Shown: positions 1-5,802 of the stretch, in pieces
Layout: each line of letters opens with the position of its first letter
How positions within the stretch are numbered: position 1 is the stretch's first letter
Source: UBA6183 sp046314755
GTDB taxonomy: Bacteria > Bacteroidota > Bacteroidia > UKL13-3
Direction: 5' to 3'
Length of the DNA: 10,192 nt
Assembly: GCA_046314755.1 (NCBI GenBank)
Contig: JBKDBG010000060.1
Span: 1-10,192, forward strand
The notes under the pieces: generated by a model
The model's input: the letters and a program-made list of their open reading frames with translations, nothing else
The model's database searches: none
Told to the model about the DNA's origin: nothing
Program-made: the position numbers and the translations under genes

Positions 1-260
1 GTATTTAACGTCCATGTATGAATATGCTCGTTTCGTTTTTCTGCTTTGTTCCAATACCACCAACCATAAATACCTACGAAAGCAAAATAAATACTGATAC
101 AGGCCTGCGCAGAAAGTTTGGTTTGAAAAAACAACACGGTGCCAATACACGAGGAAGCAATGCCAAACCACCACCCCGATTTTTTTTCTTTCATCAGCAG
201 TAAGCTATAAATAATACTGCAAAGGGCTCCGCAAATCTCAAGAATTTCTAACCAGCGCAT
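1..260 (-). CDS. pnuT: PnuC-family inner-membrane vitamin transporter, probably thiamine transporter PnuT (partial, 3' end outside window)
   Basis: The first 86 residues are visible, reading leftwards from an ATG at 260-258; the rest lies outside the window. The N-terminus MRWLEILEICGALCSIIYS, then GWWFGIASSCIGTVLFF, KLSAQACISIYFAFVGIYGW and WYW, follows the PnuC pattern (WLE..G, W.FGI..S, lFF..kL.A, Q..Y..lgiYGW). It contains about three hydrophobic helices; the family normally has seven in roughly 190-240 residues. PnuC proteins are facilitators for vitamins trapped by phosphorylation: nicotinamide riboside for PnuC, thiamine for PnuT. The substrate is inferred from context: the gene diverges from a TPP riboswitch and a TonB-dependent receptor, and in Bacteroides pnuT sits with a TPP-controlled outer-membrane transporter. 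Here it is on the opposite strand, so the visible riboswitch cannot control its transcript in cis. A nicotinamide riboside transporter remains possible. Confidence 0.8.
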   Translation of the reverse strand, partial: MRWLEILEICGALCSIIYSLLLMKEKKSGWWFGIASSCIGTVLFFQTKLSAQACISIYFAFVGIYGWWYWNKAEKRNEHIHTWTLN

Positions 261-264
261 GGTT

Positions 265-272
265 CAAAAGTA
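265..272 (-). promoter_or_regulatory. -7 promoter element for the PnuC-family gene
   Basis: The minus strand reads TACTTTTG, a full match to the Bacteroidota -7 consensus TAnnTTTG. It ends only 4 nt before the ATG at 260, so a start site at the usual distance would give a nearly leaderless mRNA. I see no TTG at the usual -33 spacing, so this is a tentative call. Confidence 0.35.
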
Positions 273-281
273 ATCATACCT

Positions 282-296
282 ACTATATAAAATAGT
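282..296. repeat. Short inverted repeat in the divergent promoter region
   Basis: ACTAT (282-286) and ATAGT (292-296) form 5-bp arms around a 5-bp AT-only spacer, just upstream of the -7 element of the PnuC-family gene. It could be an operator, but 5-bp AT-rich arms can easily arise by chance. Confidence 0.2.
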
Positions 297-313
297 GATA
301 CGAAAAAAATGAT

Positions 314-345
314 TTGGAAAATTGAAACTGCCCACACTAATTTCG
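314..345 (+). promoter_or_regulatory. Bacteroidota-type promoter driving the TPP riboswitch transcript
   Basis: TTG at 314-316 is followed by a 21-bp spacer and TAATTTCG at 338-345, one mismatch from the -7 consensus TAnnTTTG. Spacing fits the -33/-7 arrangement known for Bacteroides promoters. A start site a few bases later (about 350) would begin the transcript at the 5' strand of riboswitch helix P1, so the promoter position and the RNA element support each other. Confidence 0.6.
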
Positions 346-350
346 CACAC

Positions 351-428
351 GTCTTAGGGGTGGCTTTTATTAGCCTGAGATTATACCCTTGGAACCTGAA
401 CAGGATAATGCCTGCGAAGGGAAGAGAC
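351..428 (+). ncRNA. TPP riboswitch (THI element)
   Basis: All hallmark blocks of the TPP aptamer occur in order. AGGGGTGG lies at 356-363. CTGAGA, the pyrimidine-sensing loop motif, is at 375-380. ACCCTTGGAACCTGA follows at 385-399, then CAGGATAATGCCTG at 401-414 and CGAAGGGAA at 415-423, the pyrophosphate-sensing arm. GTCTT (351-355) pairs with GAGAC (424-428) to close helix P1. The aptamer lies on the same strand as, and about 120 nt before, the TonB-dependent receptor gene. It is therefore predicted to lower expression of that gene and the next one when cellular TPP is high. The family assignment is essentially certain from these blocks; the mechanism is discussed with the downstream hairpin. 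Confidence 0.97.
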
Positions 429-440
429 AGATTTCTCTTG

Positions 441-467
441 CAATGTTTATGTCTTAAACATTGTTTT
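441..467 (+). terminator. Terminator-like hairpin in the riboswitch leader (candidate expression platform)
   Basis: CAATGTTT (441-448) and AAACATTG (456-463) form a perfect 8-bp stem with a 7-nt loop, followed immediately by TTTT (464-467), about 12 nt after the aptamer. The stem is AT-rich, so as a terminator it is weak, but its position is right for TPP-dependent attenuation. The loop carries TGTCTT (450-455), complementary to the 3' strand of P1 (GAGACA, 424-429). This offers a possible anti-terminator pairing when P1 is open. The mechanism is inferred. Confidence 0.5.
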
Positions 468-494
468 CCAAGTTGGTTTTTAAAGTTTAACAAT

Positions 495-524
495 AACATC
501 TACACCCGGGTGTTGTTTTGTTTT
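495..524 (+). other. Second leader palindrome followed by a T-rich run
   Basis: The perfect palindrome ACACCCGGGTGT (502-513) can fold as ACAC/GTGT with a CCGG loop. It can be extended, with a bulge, by AACA (495-498) pairing with TGTT (514-517). A T-rich stretch follows (516-524, one G). It may be a second terminator or a transcription pause hairpin between the riboswitch and the start codon at 546. It is the most GC-rich spot in this leader. The function is not established by sequence alone. Confidence 0.3.
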
Positions 525-545
525 ACTCATTAATCAACACATTGT

Positions 546-2759
546 ATGTTTAACAAAAACGTACTTTTTATTTTAGCTTGTGCAGGTGCACAACATCTTT
601 TTGCGCAAAGTGATTCGGTAAAAACCCAAGCACTGGAAGCTGCAACACTAACCGGAATTAGAGCAAACACTTTTACTCCGGTTACTCAATTTAACCTAAA
701 TGCAAAACAGATTAAATCGGTTTATTATGGCGCTGATTTACCAACTGTTTTACAAATCAGTCCTTCTATTCATGCCTACAGCGATAATGGAACAGGTATT
801 GGCTACAGTTTTTTTCGCTTAAGAGGTATTGATCAATCACGCATTAATTTAACTGTTAATGGTGTGCCTTTAAATGATCCCGAGAATCAAGGAACTTTTT
901 TTAACAACTTTGCTGATTTGGCCAGCAGTGCACAAGCCATTCAAATCCAACGAGGGGTTGGTACATCAACCAACGGTGTTGCCTCATTTGGTGGTTCAAT
1001 TAACATCCTCACTCAACCCATTGCAGATAAGGCCTCTGCGGAAATGAATCTGGGTTTAGGCTCCTTTGGAAGCCGCAGGTTAACAGCAGAGGTTCATACC
1101 GGAAGGTTCAATGATAAATGGGGTGCATATTTGCGTTTATCCAATTTATCGACTGATGGTTATCGTATTCATTCCGGTAGTGAAATTACTTCGTATTTAT
1201 TTTCATTGGGAAGAAGTGGCGAAAAGTCAATTTTTCGACTAAATATGTGGGGTGGTGATGCCCAATCTCAACTGGCCTATAATGGTATTGATGAGGCAAC
1301 GCTAAAAACAAACCGAAGATTTAATCCTTTTGTAAACGGAGAAAAAGATCGTTTCAGGCAAAACTTTTTCCAAGCCCAATATCAATTGCAATTGAATAAA
1401 CACAATGGTGTCCATGCTTCTGCCTATTATGTAAGAGGTGAGGCCCCTCAGTTTCAATACTATTTTCCGGCTTCATTTTTCATGCCTTACAGCTATTTTA
1501 ATATGCCTAATGCTGTGGTTGGAAATGATACTTTAACCTCTACCGATGCAATGACCGCTTATCGATTAGACCAGCATTTTTTGGGAGCATTTGTACATTA
1601 TTTTTATTACACCTCAAAGTTGAAGCTGGATGCAGGCGTTCATGCTAATTCATTTACCAGTGATCACTTTTTAGAAACACAATGGATGCGCAATTTACCT
1701 GATGGGTACAGTTTACCGCACAGGGCTTATTTTAATACCGGGTATAAACAAGATTACTCAGGTTTTGTTAAACTCAATTACTTTGTAACACCAGCATTAA
1801 ATTTGTATGCCGACTTACAACTTCGAAATGCACAATTTCAGTATGAAGCAAAACAACAACCGTTTTCGGCAACTGCATTTAATGTAGAAGATATGAATTG
1901 GACATTTTTTAATCCCAAACTTGGATTAAATTACCAAATTAATTCACGTTATACTTTATATGCCATGGTTGGAAGAACCGGACGTGAGCCTACACGCTTT
2001 GATTACTTTCAAGATGATTTTGCAGCAAGAGATATCAAACAAAATGATGTTAAGCCGGAGTATGTAACGGATATTGAAGTTGGATTTAAAGCACAAACTC
2101 AAAAGTTGTTTTTACAAGCAAATGTGTATGCCATGAGTTTTGAAAATGCCATCGTGAATACAGGAAGAACAAATAATTTTGGTTCTCCAATCACCACCAA
2201 CGTTTCTGAGGCCTTGCGTTCAGGAATTGAATTGGATTTGCGTTGGCAAGCAACCAGCCATTTATCATTCACACATACATCTGTGTTTAGTTACAACAGA
2301 ATAAAAAAGATTACACAATACTATAATCACTTTACCGATACAGCAATATCGAATGTTGGTATAGAATTTAATAACGTAAATCCTGCATTAACGCCTGCGG
2401 TTATATTGAACAATTGGGTTAAACTTCAACCGGTAAAGTGGTTTTATGTTGAAGCCGGTGTGCGTTACGTTTCTGAACAATTTATTGATAATAGCAATTT
2501 AAATATTGCTAAGGTAAAATCATTTACCGTGGTTGATGCTCGTGTTGGAGCTTCATTAAAAAAATGGTTGAAGCAAGACGTGAATATTCTTTTTAACATC
2601 AACAATGTGTTGAATACAGAGTTTGTAAACTGGGGTAATGCCGGATTTTTTAGCAATGTTGCCAACTTTGAAAACGGAAATTATACACCATCAGTTACAC
2701 CTCTTTTCTTTGTGGCTCCTCCTCGCAATTATTTCCTCACCATACAAATGAAATGGTAA
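546..2759 (+). CDS. TonB-dependent outer-membrane receptor, predicted thiamine (or TPP) transporter
   Basis: This 737-residue protein begins with a signal peptide (residues 1 to about 20, MFNKNVLFILACAGAQHLFA). A short mature N-terminus with a TonB-box-like EAATLTGIRA (31-40) follows. The plug domain shows the typical run YSFFRLRGIDQSRINLTVNG, VPLNDPENQG and IQIQRGVGTSTNGVASFGGS. A long stretch of beta strands follows, ending in the aromatic C-terminus NYFLTIQMKW expected of an outer-membrane barrel. There is no carboxypeptidase-like N-terminal extension and no SusD partner nearby, so this is a vitamin/siderophore-type receptor rather than a polysaccharide system. The substrate comes from the TPP riboswitch in its 5' leader and the divergent PnuC-family gene. 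TPP-controlled receptors of this kind are known in Bacteroides (OMthi). Import needs TonB-ExbBD energy, not encoded here. The next gene starts 3 nt after the stop codon, so the two are almost certainly co-transcribed. Confidence 0.93.
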   Translation: MFNKNVLFILACAGAQHLFAQSDSVKTQALEAATLTGIRANTFTPVTQFNLNAKQIKSVYYGADLPTVLQISPSIHAYSDNGTGIGYSFFRLRGIDQSRINLTVNGVPLNDPENQGTFFNNFADLASSAQAIQIQRGVGTSTNGVASFGGSINILTQPIADKASAEMNLGLGSFGSRRLTAEVHTGRFNDKWGAYLRLSNLSTDGYRIHSGSEITSYLFSLGRSGEKSIFRLNMWGGDAQSQLAYNGIDEATLKTNRRFNPFVNGEKDRFRQNFFQAQYQLQLNKHNGVHASAYYVRGEAPQFQYYFPASFFMPYSYFNMPNAVVGNDTLTSTDAMTAYRLDQHFLGAFVHYFYYTSKLKLDAGVHANSFTSDHFLETQWMRNLPDGYSLPHRAYFNTGYKQDYSGFVKLNYFVTPALNLYADLQLRNAQFQYEAKQQPFSATAFNVEDMNWTFFNPKLGLNYQINSRYTLYAMVGRTGREPTRFDYFQDDFAARDIKQNDVKPEYVTDIEVGFKAQTQKLFLQANVYAMSFENAIVNTGRTNNFGSPITTNVSEALRSGIELDLRWQATSHLSFTHTSVFSYNRIKKITQYYNHFTDTAISNVGIEFNNVNPALTPAVILNNWVKLQPVKWFYVEAGVRYVSEQFIDNSNLNIAKVKSFTVVDARVGASLKKWLKQDVNILFNINNVLNTEFVNWGNAGFFSNVANFENGNYTPSVTPLFFVAPPRNYFLTIQMKW

Positions 2760-2762
2760 TTC

Positions 2763-3764
2763 ATGAATGTAAAGAAACTTTTTAATGGTATTGTTACGCC
2801 AACTCACCTGAGTAATGATTGGATAAAAATTGCGTATGAGCATAAATTATTCAAGCTGTTTTTACCTCATGACTTAGGTGGGTTAGGTATGAAATTTTCC
2901 GATACACTACCGATTCTTCAATCTTGTGCATACATGAATGGGAGTTTGGGTTGGATAATTCAAATTGGAAATGGAGGGAATGTGTTTGCAGCATATATGA
3001 ACAAAAAGGTTACGCAACAACTTTTTGCCCCACAACATGCAGTATTAGCAGGCAGTGGAGCGGTAAGCGGTTCGGCCATACAAACGCAGGGGGGATATTT
3101 AGTAAGTGGCAAATGGCAATATTGTAGCGGAGCAGACTTTGCGACCTTTTTTACGGCAAATTGTAAAACAGAAAGCACCGATGAGGTGTTGAGTGTTGTG
3201 TTATTTTCTCACCAAATACATATTGAACAAGATTGGAATTCATGGGGCCTTGCTCATACCTGCACACATACCATTGTTGCAGATAACGTATTTGTAGAAG
3301 ATGCATTTACTTTCAACTTATCAGTGATAAAAAATAAATTGCCGGGTGAGGTGTTCGGTTTGCCTTTTATCGCTTTTGCGCAACTTTATTTTATTCAAAC
3401 GGTATATGGTATTTATTCACGATTGTTGGTTGAATTAAACCAAATCATCTCTGACAAAACGGAAGCGCCAAGATGGACATCCCTCCATCACCACATCCAG
3501 AAGCTTACACAAGAACTCGAAGTGTTTTCAGCCATAACGAATACCTATGCACGCCAATTGGAGTCAATGGAACCTGATAGTTGTTTGGTAAATGCGATTG
3601 ATGAATGTTGTAAGCAACAAGTGAGTACCATCCGTAATCATGCCCAAAATCTATTAGTAAATACAGGCATGGTTATGCTTCAAAAAAATGAACCTGCTGC
3701 TGGTTGTTATCTTGATTTAATGGCTGCCATGCAACATGGTTTACTAAATAATTACGAGGTGTAA
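2763..3764 (+). CDS. Acyl-CoA dehydrogenase-superfamily flavoprotein, monooxygenase (DszC/HsaA)-like, in the TPP-controlled operon
   Basis: This 333-residue protein has the acyl-CoA dehydrogenase fold signature. An N-terminal helical part contains FLPHDLGGLGM (33-43). The middle beta domain has GGYLVSGKWQYCSGAD (110-125). The C-terminal part is helical. The CSGA (121-124) and the C-terminal LMAAMQHGLL (319-328, H325) resemble flavin-dependent monooxygenases such as DszC, where a Ser in FCSGA and a late His line the active site. The glycine-rich segment and catalytic Glu of classical acyl-CoA dehydrogenases are not evident near the C-terminus. At 333 residues it is shorter than the usual 380-410, mainly at the N-terminus. 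It lacks a signal peptide and should be cytoplasmic. It starts 3 nt after the receptor's stop codon and so shares its riboswitch-controlled transcript. A role in oxidising thiamine, a thiamine breakdown product or an analogue is inference from context; no substrate can be read from the sequence. Confidence 0.8.
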   Translation: MNVKKLFNGIVTPTHLSNDWIKIAYEHKLFKLFLPHDLGGLGMKFSDTLPILQSCAYMNGSLGWIIQIGNGGNVFAAYMNKKVTQQLFAPQHAVLAGSGAVSGSAIQTQGGYLVSGKWQYCSGADFATFFTANCKTESTDEVLSVVLFSHQIHIEQDWNSWGLAHTCTHTIVADNVFVEDAFTFNLSVIKNKLPGEVFGLPFIAFAQLYFIQTVYGIYSRLLVELNQIISDKTEAPRWTSLHHHIQKLTQELEVFSAITNTYARQLESMEPDSCLVNAIDECCKQQVSTIRNHAQNLLVNTGMVMLQKNEPAAGCYLDLMAAMQHGLLNNYEV

Positions 3765-3805
3765 TTACTGTTGTTTTAAACAAGTTTAGTACTTTTACAT
3801 TTTCT

Positions 3806-4567
3806 ATGATGCCCGTATTATTTAAGTTTGGCCCATTTACCATTTACGCATATGGTTTACTCATTGGATTGGGCATTGTTCTGGGTGTAATGTTTTTAAC
3901 GCACTACGCAAAAAAAGATTTAAATGTTCAGGCCGAGCTTATCAATCAATTGCTGGTTTATTTAGTAGTTGCCGGCTTTGTGGGAGGTAAAGTGTTGCTC
4001 ATTGCAGAGGATCCAAAGAAATATTTAGCCTCTCCTTCTTCATTATTATCGGGTTCCGGTTTTGTATTTTACGGTTCCTTGTTATTTTGTTTCGGGGTTT
4101 TATTCTGGTTCTTAAAAAAGCATCGCATCACAAAAAAACCATTCTTAGATTTAATCGCTATGGTTACTTGTTTAATTCATGTGTTTGGTCGATTAGGTTG
4201 TTTTATGGCAGGATGTTGTTATGGTACTCCATTTGATGGTGATTGGGCTGTTACTTTTACTCACCCAAAAAGCGCAGCTCCACTTCATTGTGCTTTACAT
4301 CCGGTACAATTGTATGAATCTTTTAGTATTGCTGTTTTGTTGTTGGTATTATACTTCATCTATCGGAACAGAAAATTTACCGGGCAAATATTTGCACTTT
4401 ACTTAATGGGTTATCCCCTTGTTCGATTTTTTACTGAAATGTATCGAGGCGATACAGAGCGAGGACTGTTGTTGAACGGAAATATCAGCCACTCCCAATT
4501 AATTAGTGTGGGTCTGTTTTTATTGGGGGTATTTTTATATATGAAATGGAGAAAGCCCGCTTCATAA
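3806..4567 (+). CDS. lgt: Prolipoprotein diacylglyceryl transferase family protein (Lgt)
   Basis: Lgt transfers diacylglycerol from phosphatidylglycerol to the lipobox cysteine of prolipoproteins in the inner membrane. This 253-residue protein is polytopic (about seven hydrophobic helices). It shows the family landmarks: FGPFTIYAYGLLIGLG at the N-terminus, GRLGCFMAGCCYG (128-140) at the Lgt signature (E. coli GRIGNFINGE), HPVQLYES (165-172) and RFFTEMYRGD (207-216). The asparagine of the signature is replaced by cysteine and two more cysteines follow, a variant unlike the textbook enzyme; it may be a second, divergent Lgt. Two adjacent ATGs (3806, 3809) are possible starts. It lies 41 nt after the preceding gene, so read-through from the riboswitch operon is possible. 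TACTTTTA (3790-3797), a near-match to the -7 consensus, suggests it may also have its own promoter with a very short leader. Its end is only 25 nt from the convergent regulator gene, with no clear terminator hairpin between. Confidence 0.85.
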   Translation: MMPVLFKFGPFTIYAYGLLIGLGIVLGVMFLTHYAKKDLNVQAELINQLLVYLVVAGFVGGKVLLIAEDPKKYLASPSSLLSGSGFVFYGSLLFCFGVLFWFLKKHRITKKPFLDLIAMVTCLIHVFGRLGCFMAGCCYGTPFDGDWAVTFTHPKSAAPLHCALHPVQLYESFSIAVLLLVLYFIYRNRKFTGQIFALYLMGYPLVRFFTEMYRGDTERGLLLNGNISHSQLISVGLFLLGVFLYMKWRKPAS

Positions 4568-4592
4568 ACATACCGTTTCATTAAAAAGATAT

Positions 4593-5162
4593 TTAACTAC
4601 CTGAACGTTCCGATCGTATTCTGCTAAGCGTTTCTTGTTTCATTCCCAAATACGTAGCTACCCTTCCTAATGGGGCTCGATTAAAAATTTCAGGACGTTT
4701 ATTAAATAACATGTCATAACGCTCCTTAGCCGATTTAAATTGAATAGAAATTAAACGTTCTTCTAGTCTTGAATAATAATTTTCAAGAATCAATCTTCCG
4801 GCTCTTTCCGTTTCAGGAAATTGATTATACAGTGCTTGGATGGTATGGTAACTTACCGCGTGCAATGTCGTAGGTTCAAATGCAACGATAGTTTCGTATG
4901 AGGGCTCTCGTGAAATAAAGCTATAGTAGCAAGTGGCCATGTCCTCTTCCATGGCAATCCAATTGCATACCTCGTGATCTTCTATCACATAATAACTTCC
5001 AACAAGGCCATTCACCACATAATATAAATGATTGCAAGTTTTACCTTCAGGTAAAATAATTTCATTCTTTTTGAATGTGAATTCTTCGGTGTGTTGTTTT
5101 AACCAATCAATTGCTCCGTTGCTAATTGTGGTGAGTTGTTGTAAATGATGAATGAGTCCCAT
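4593..5162 (-). CDS. Crp/Fnr-family transcriptional regulator with an FNR-type recognition helix
   Basis: This 189-residue protein has a cyclic-nucleotide-binding-like beta-roll (about 20-110; KNEIILPEGKTCNHLYYVVNG), a dimerisation helix (about 112-145) and a C-terminal winged helix-turn-helix (about 145-189). Its recognition helix is LGMKQETLSRIRS (172-184). E177, S180 and R181 form the ExxSR pattern that in E. coli FNR (E209, S212, R213) contacts TTGAT. A perfect TTGAT-N4-ATCAA site lies upstream of this operon. The N-terminal cysteine cluster for FNR's iron-sulfur centre is missing; the only cysteines are C43, C66 and C78. The CRP cAMP-pocket motif is not evident either, so the signal is unknown. 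It is the second gene of a minus-strand operon, 29 nt after the CarF/PEDS1 homologue. Autoregulation and control of the desaturase are inferred. Confidence 0.9.
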   Translation of the reverse strand: MGLIHHLQQLTTISNGAIDWLKQHTEEFTFKKNEIILPEGKTCNHLYYVVNGLVGSYYVIEDHEVCNWIAMEEDMATCYYSFISREPSYETIVAFEPTTLHAVSYHTIQALYNQFPETERAGRLILENYYSRLEERLISIQFKSAKERYDMLFNKRPEIFNRAPLGRVATYLGMKQETLSRIRSERSGS

Positions 5163-5191
5163 AAAATGGAAAGATATAAAACATAAAATAA

Positions 5192-5755
5192 TTAATGATT
5201 ATTTTCTTTCTCGGCCAATCGAGGTTCTCCGAAAATAGGTTTAAGGATGAATTCAAGTATACGCCAAAAATAAACAGCATCAAGCATCCAATTGGTGTAA
5301 GGAGTAAGTACGCAATAGGATTGGTCCTTTTTACCGGAATGATGTACAGCGTGATGTTTTGGCTTTTGAAACAATCCGATTTTTTGAAAAAACCTTACAA
5401 TAAAAGGCACCTTTCGTGCAGGCATATGCACATATTTGTGCAGCTGATTGGCGTTGGCAGAGAGTACGGCAAATAACCACACATGCCACGTCAAACTATC
5501 GCACCAATAACAAACTAAAACAATAGCCACTGAAATAAGGGTTAAGTCCCATGAACTTTCCAGCCAACTTTTTTTGGTAAATGCAGCCGGATGAACATGG
5601 TGTTCAAGATTTGGCTTCACAATCCATTTTCCCCAAATGGGTGTTTCTTCGGTCCCATAGGTGTCTTCAAACCAATGAACAAACCCGGAAACAAAATCCG
5701 CAACAATAACTGTGAGTGAAAACTCTAAGATGAGTTGAAAAACTTTCATATTCAT
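5192..5755 (-). CDS. CarF/PEDS1 (TMEM189/Kua) family lipid desaturase, predicted plasmanylethanolamine desaturase
   Basis: Members of this family (myxobacterial CarF, animal PEDS1/TMEM189) use O2 to introduce the vinyl-ether bond that turns plasmanyl- into plasmenyl-ethanolamine; plant FAD4 is a related desaturase. Numbering from the ATG at 5755 (187 residues), all histidine blocks are present in order: DFVSGFVHWFEDTYG (20-34), EHHVHP (51-56), QLHKYVH (104-110) and KHHAVHHS (133-140), then YCVLTPYTNW (147-156). Hydrophobic helices lie before the first block and around 73-102. Length is close to the family core but lacks the longer N-termini of CarF and PEDS1. An in-frame ATG at 5800 was rejected: its extra 15 residues are unlike the family and it lies in the promoter/operator. 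ATG at 5749 is equally possible. It heads an operon with the Crp/Fnr regulator and has an FNR-type box 48 nt before the start codon. The family call is firm; the exact lipid substrate is inferred. Confidence 0.88.
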   Translation of the reverse strand: MNMKVFQLILEFSLTVIVADFVSGFVHWFEDTYGTEETPIWGKWIVKPNLEHHVHPAAFTKKSWLESSWDLTLISVAIVLVCYWCDSLTWHVWLFAVLSANANQLHKYVHMPARKVPFIVRFFQKIGLFQKPKHHAVHHSGKKDQSYCVLTPYTNWMLDAVYFWRILEFILKPIFGEPRLAEKENNH

Positions 5756-5773
5756 CAAAATTGGTTGTAAGGG

Positions 5774-5781
5774 CAAAGAAA
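5774..5781 (-). promoter_or_regulatory. Candidate -7 element of the desaturase-regulator operon
   Basis: The minus strand reads TTTCTTTG, one mismatch from TAnnTTTG. A start site about 5 nt on (near 5769) would leave a leader of some 14-20 nt before the ATGs at 5755/5749. The FNR-type box would then be centred about 41 bp upstream of the start, the class II activator position. I see no TTG at good -33 spacing, as expected of an activator-dependent promoter. Confidence 0.4.
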
Positions 5782-5802
5782 CTTTGCATCGAGCAATCAA
5801 AA

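Noticed and set aside
248..499. Minus-strand 83-codon open frame
   Set aside because: It is antisense to the riboswitch leader, overlaps the start of the PnuC-family gene in another frame, and has no protein-like conservation.
309..533. Plus-strand 74-codon open frame upstream of the receptor
   Set aside because: It runs straight through the TPP riboswitch and leader hairpins; the conserved bases there are explained by RNA structure and the peptide resembles nothing.
829..836. TTGATCAA palindrome as a second FNR-like site
   Set aside because: It lacks the 4-bp spacer, lies deep inside the receptor coding region and encodes the conserved IDQ of the plug domain.
2763..3764. Ordinary acyl-CoA dehydrogenase of beta-oxidation
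   Set aside because: The catalytic Glu segment and glycine-rich C-terminal motif are not seen, the protein is short, and no other fatty-acid oxidation gene is nearby.
4568..4592. Bidirectional terminator between the convergent lgt and crp/fnr genes
   Set aside because: The 25-nt gap has only AT-rich sequence and no inverted repeat I can support.
5756..5800. Upstream ATG (5800) as start of the CarF/PEDS1 homologue
   Set aside because: The extra 15 residues are not family-like, and the stretch holds the likely -7 element and lies against the FNR-type box, so ATG 5755 or 5749 is preferred.
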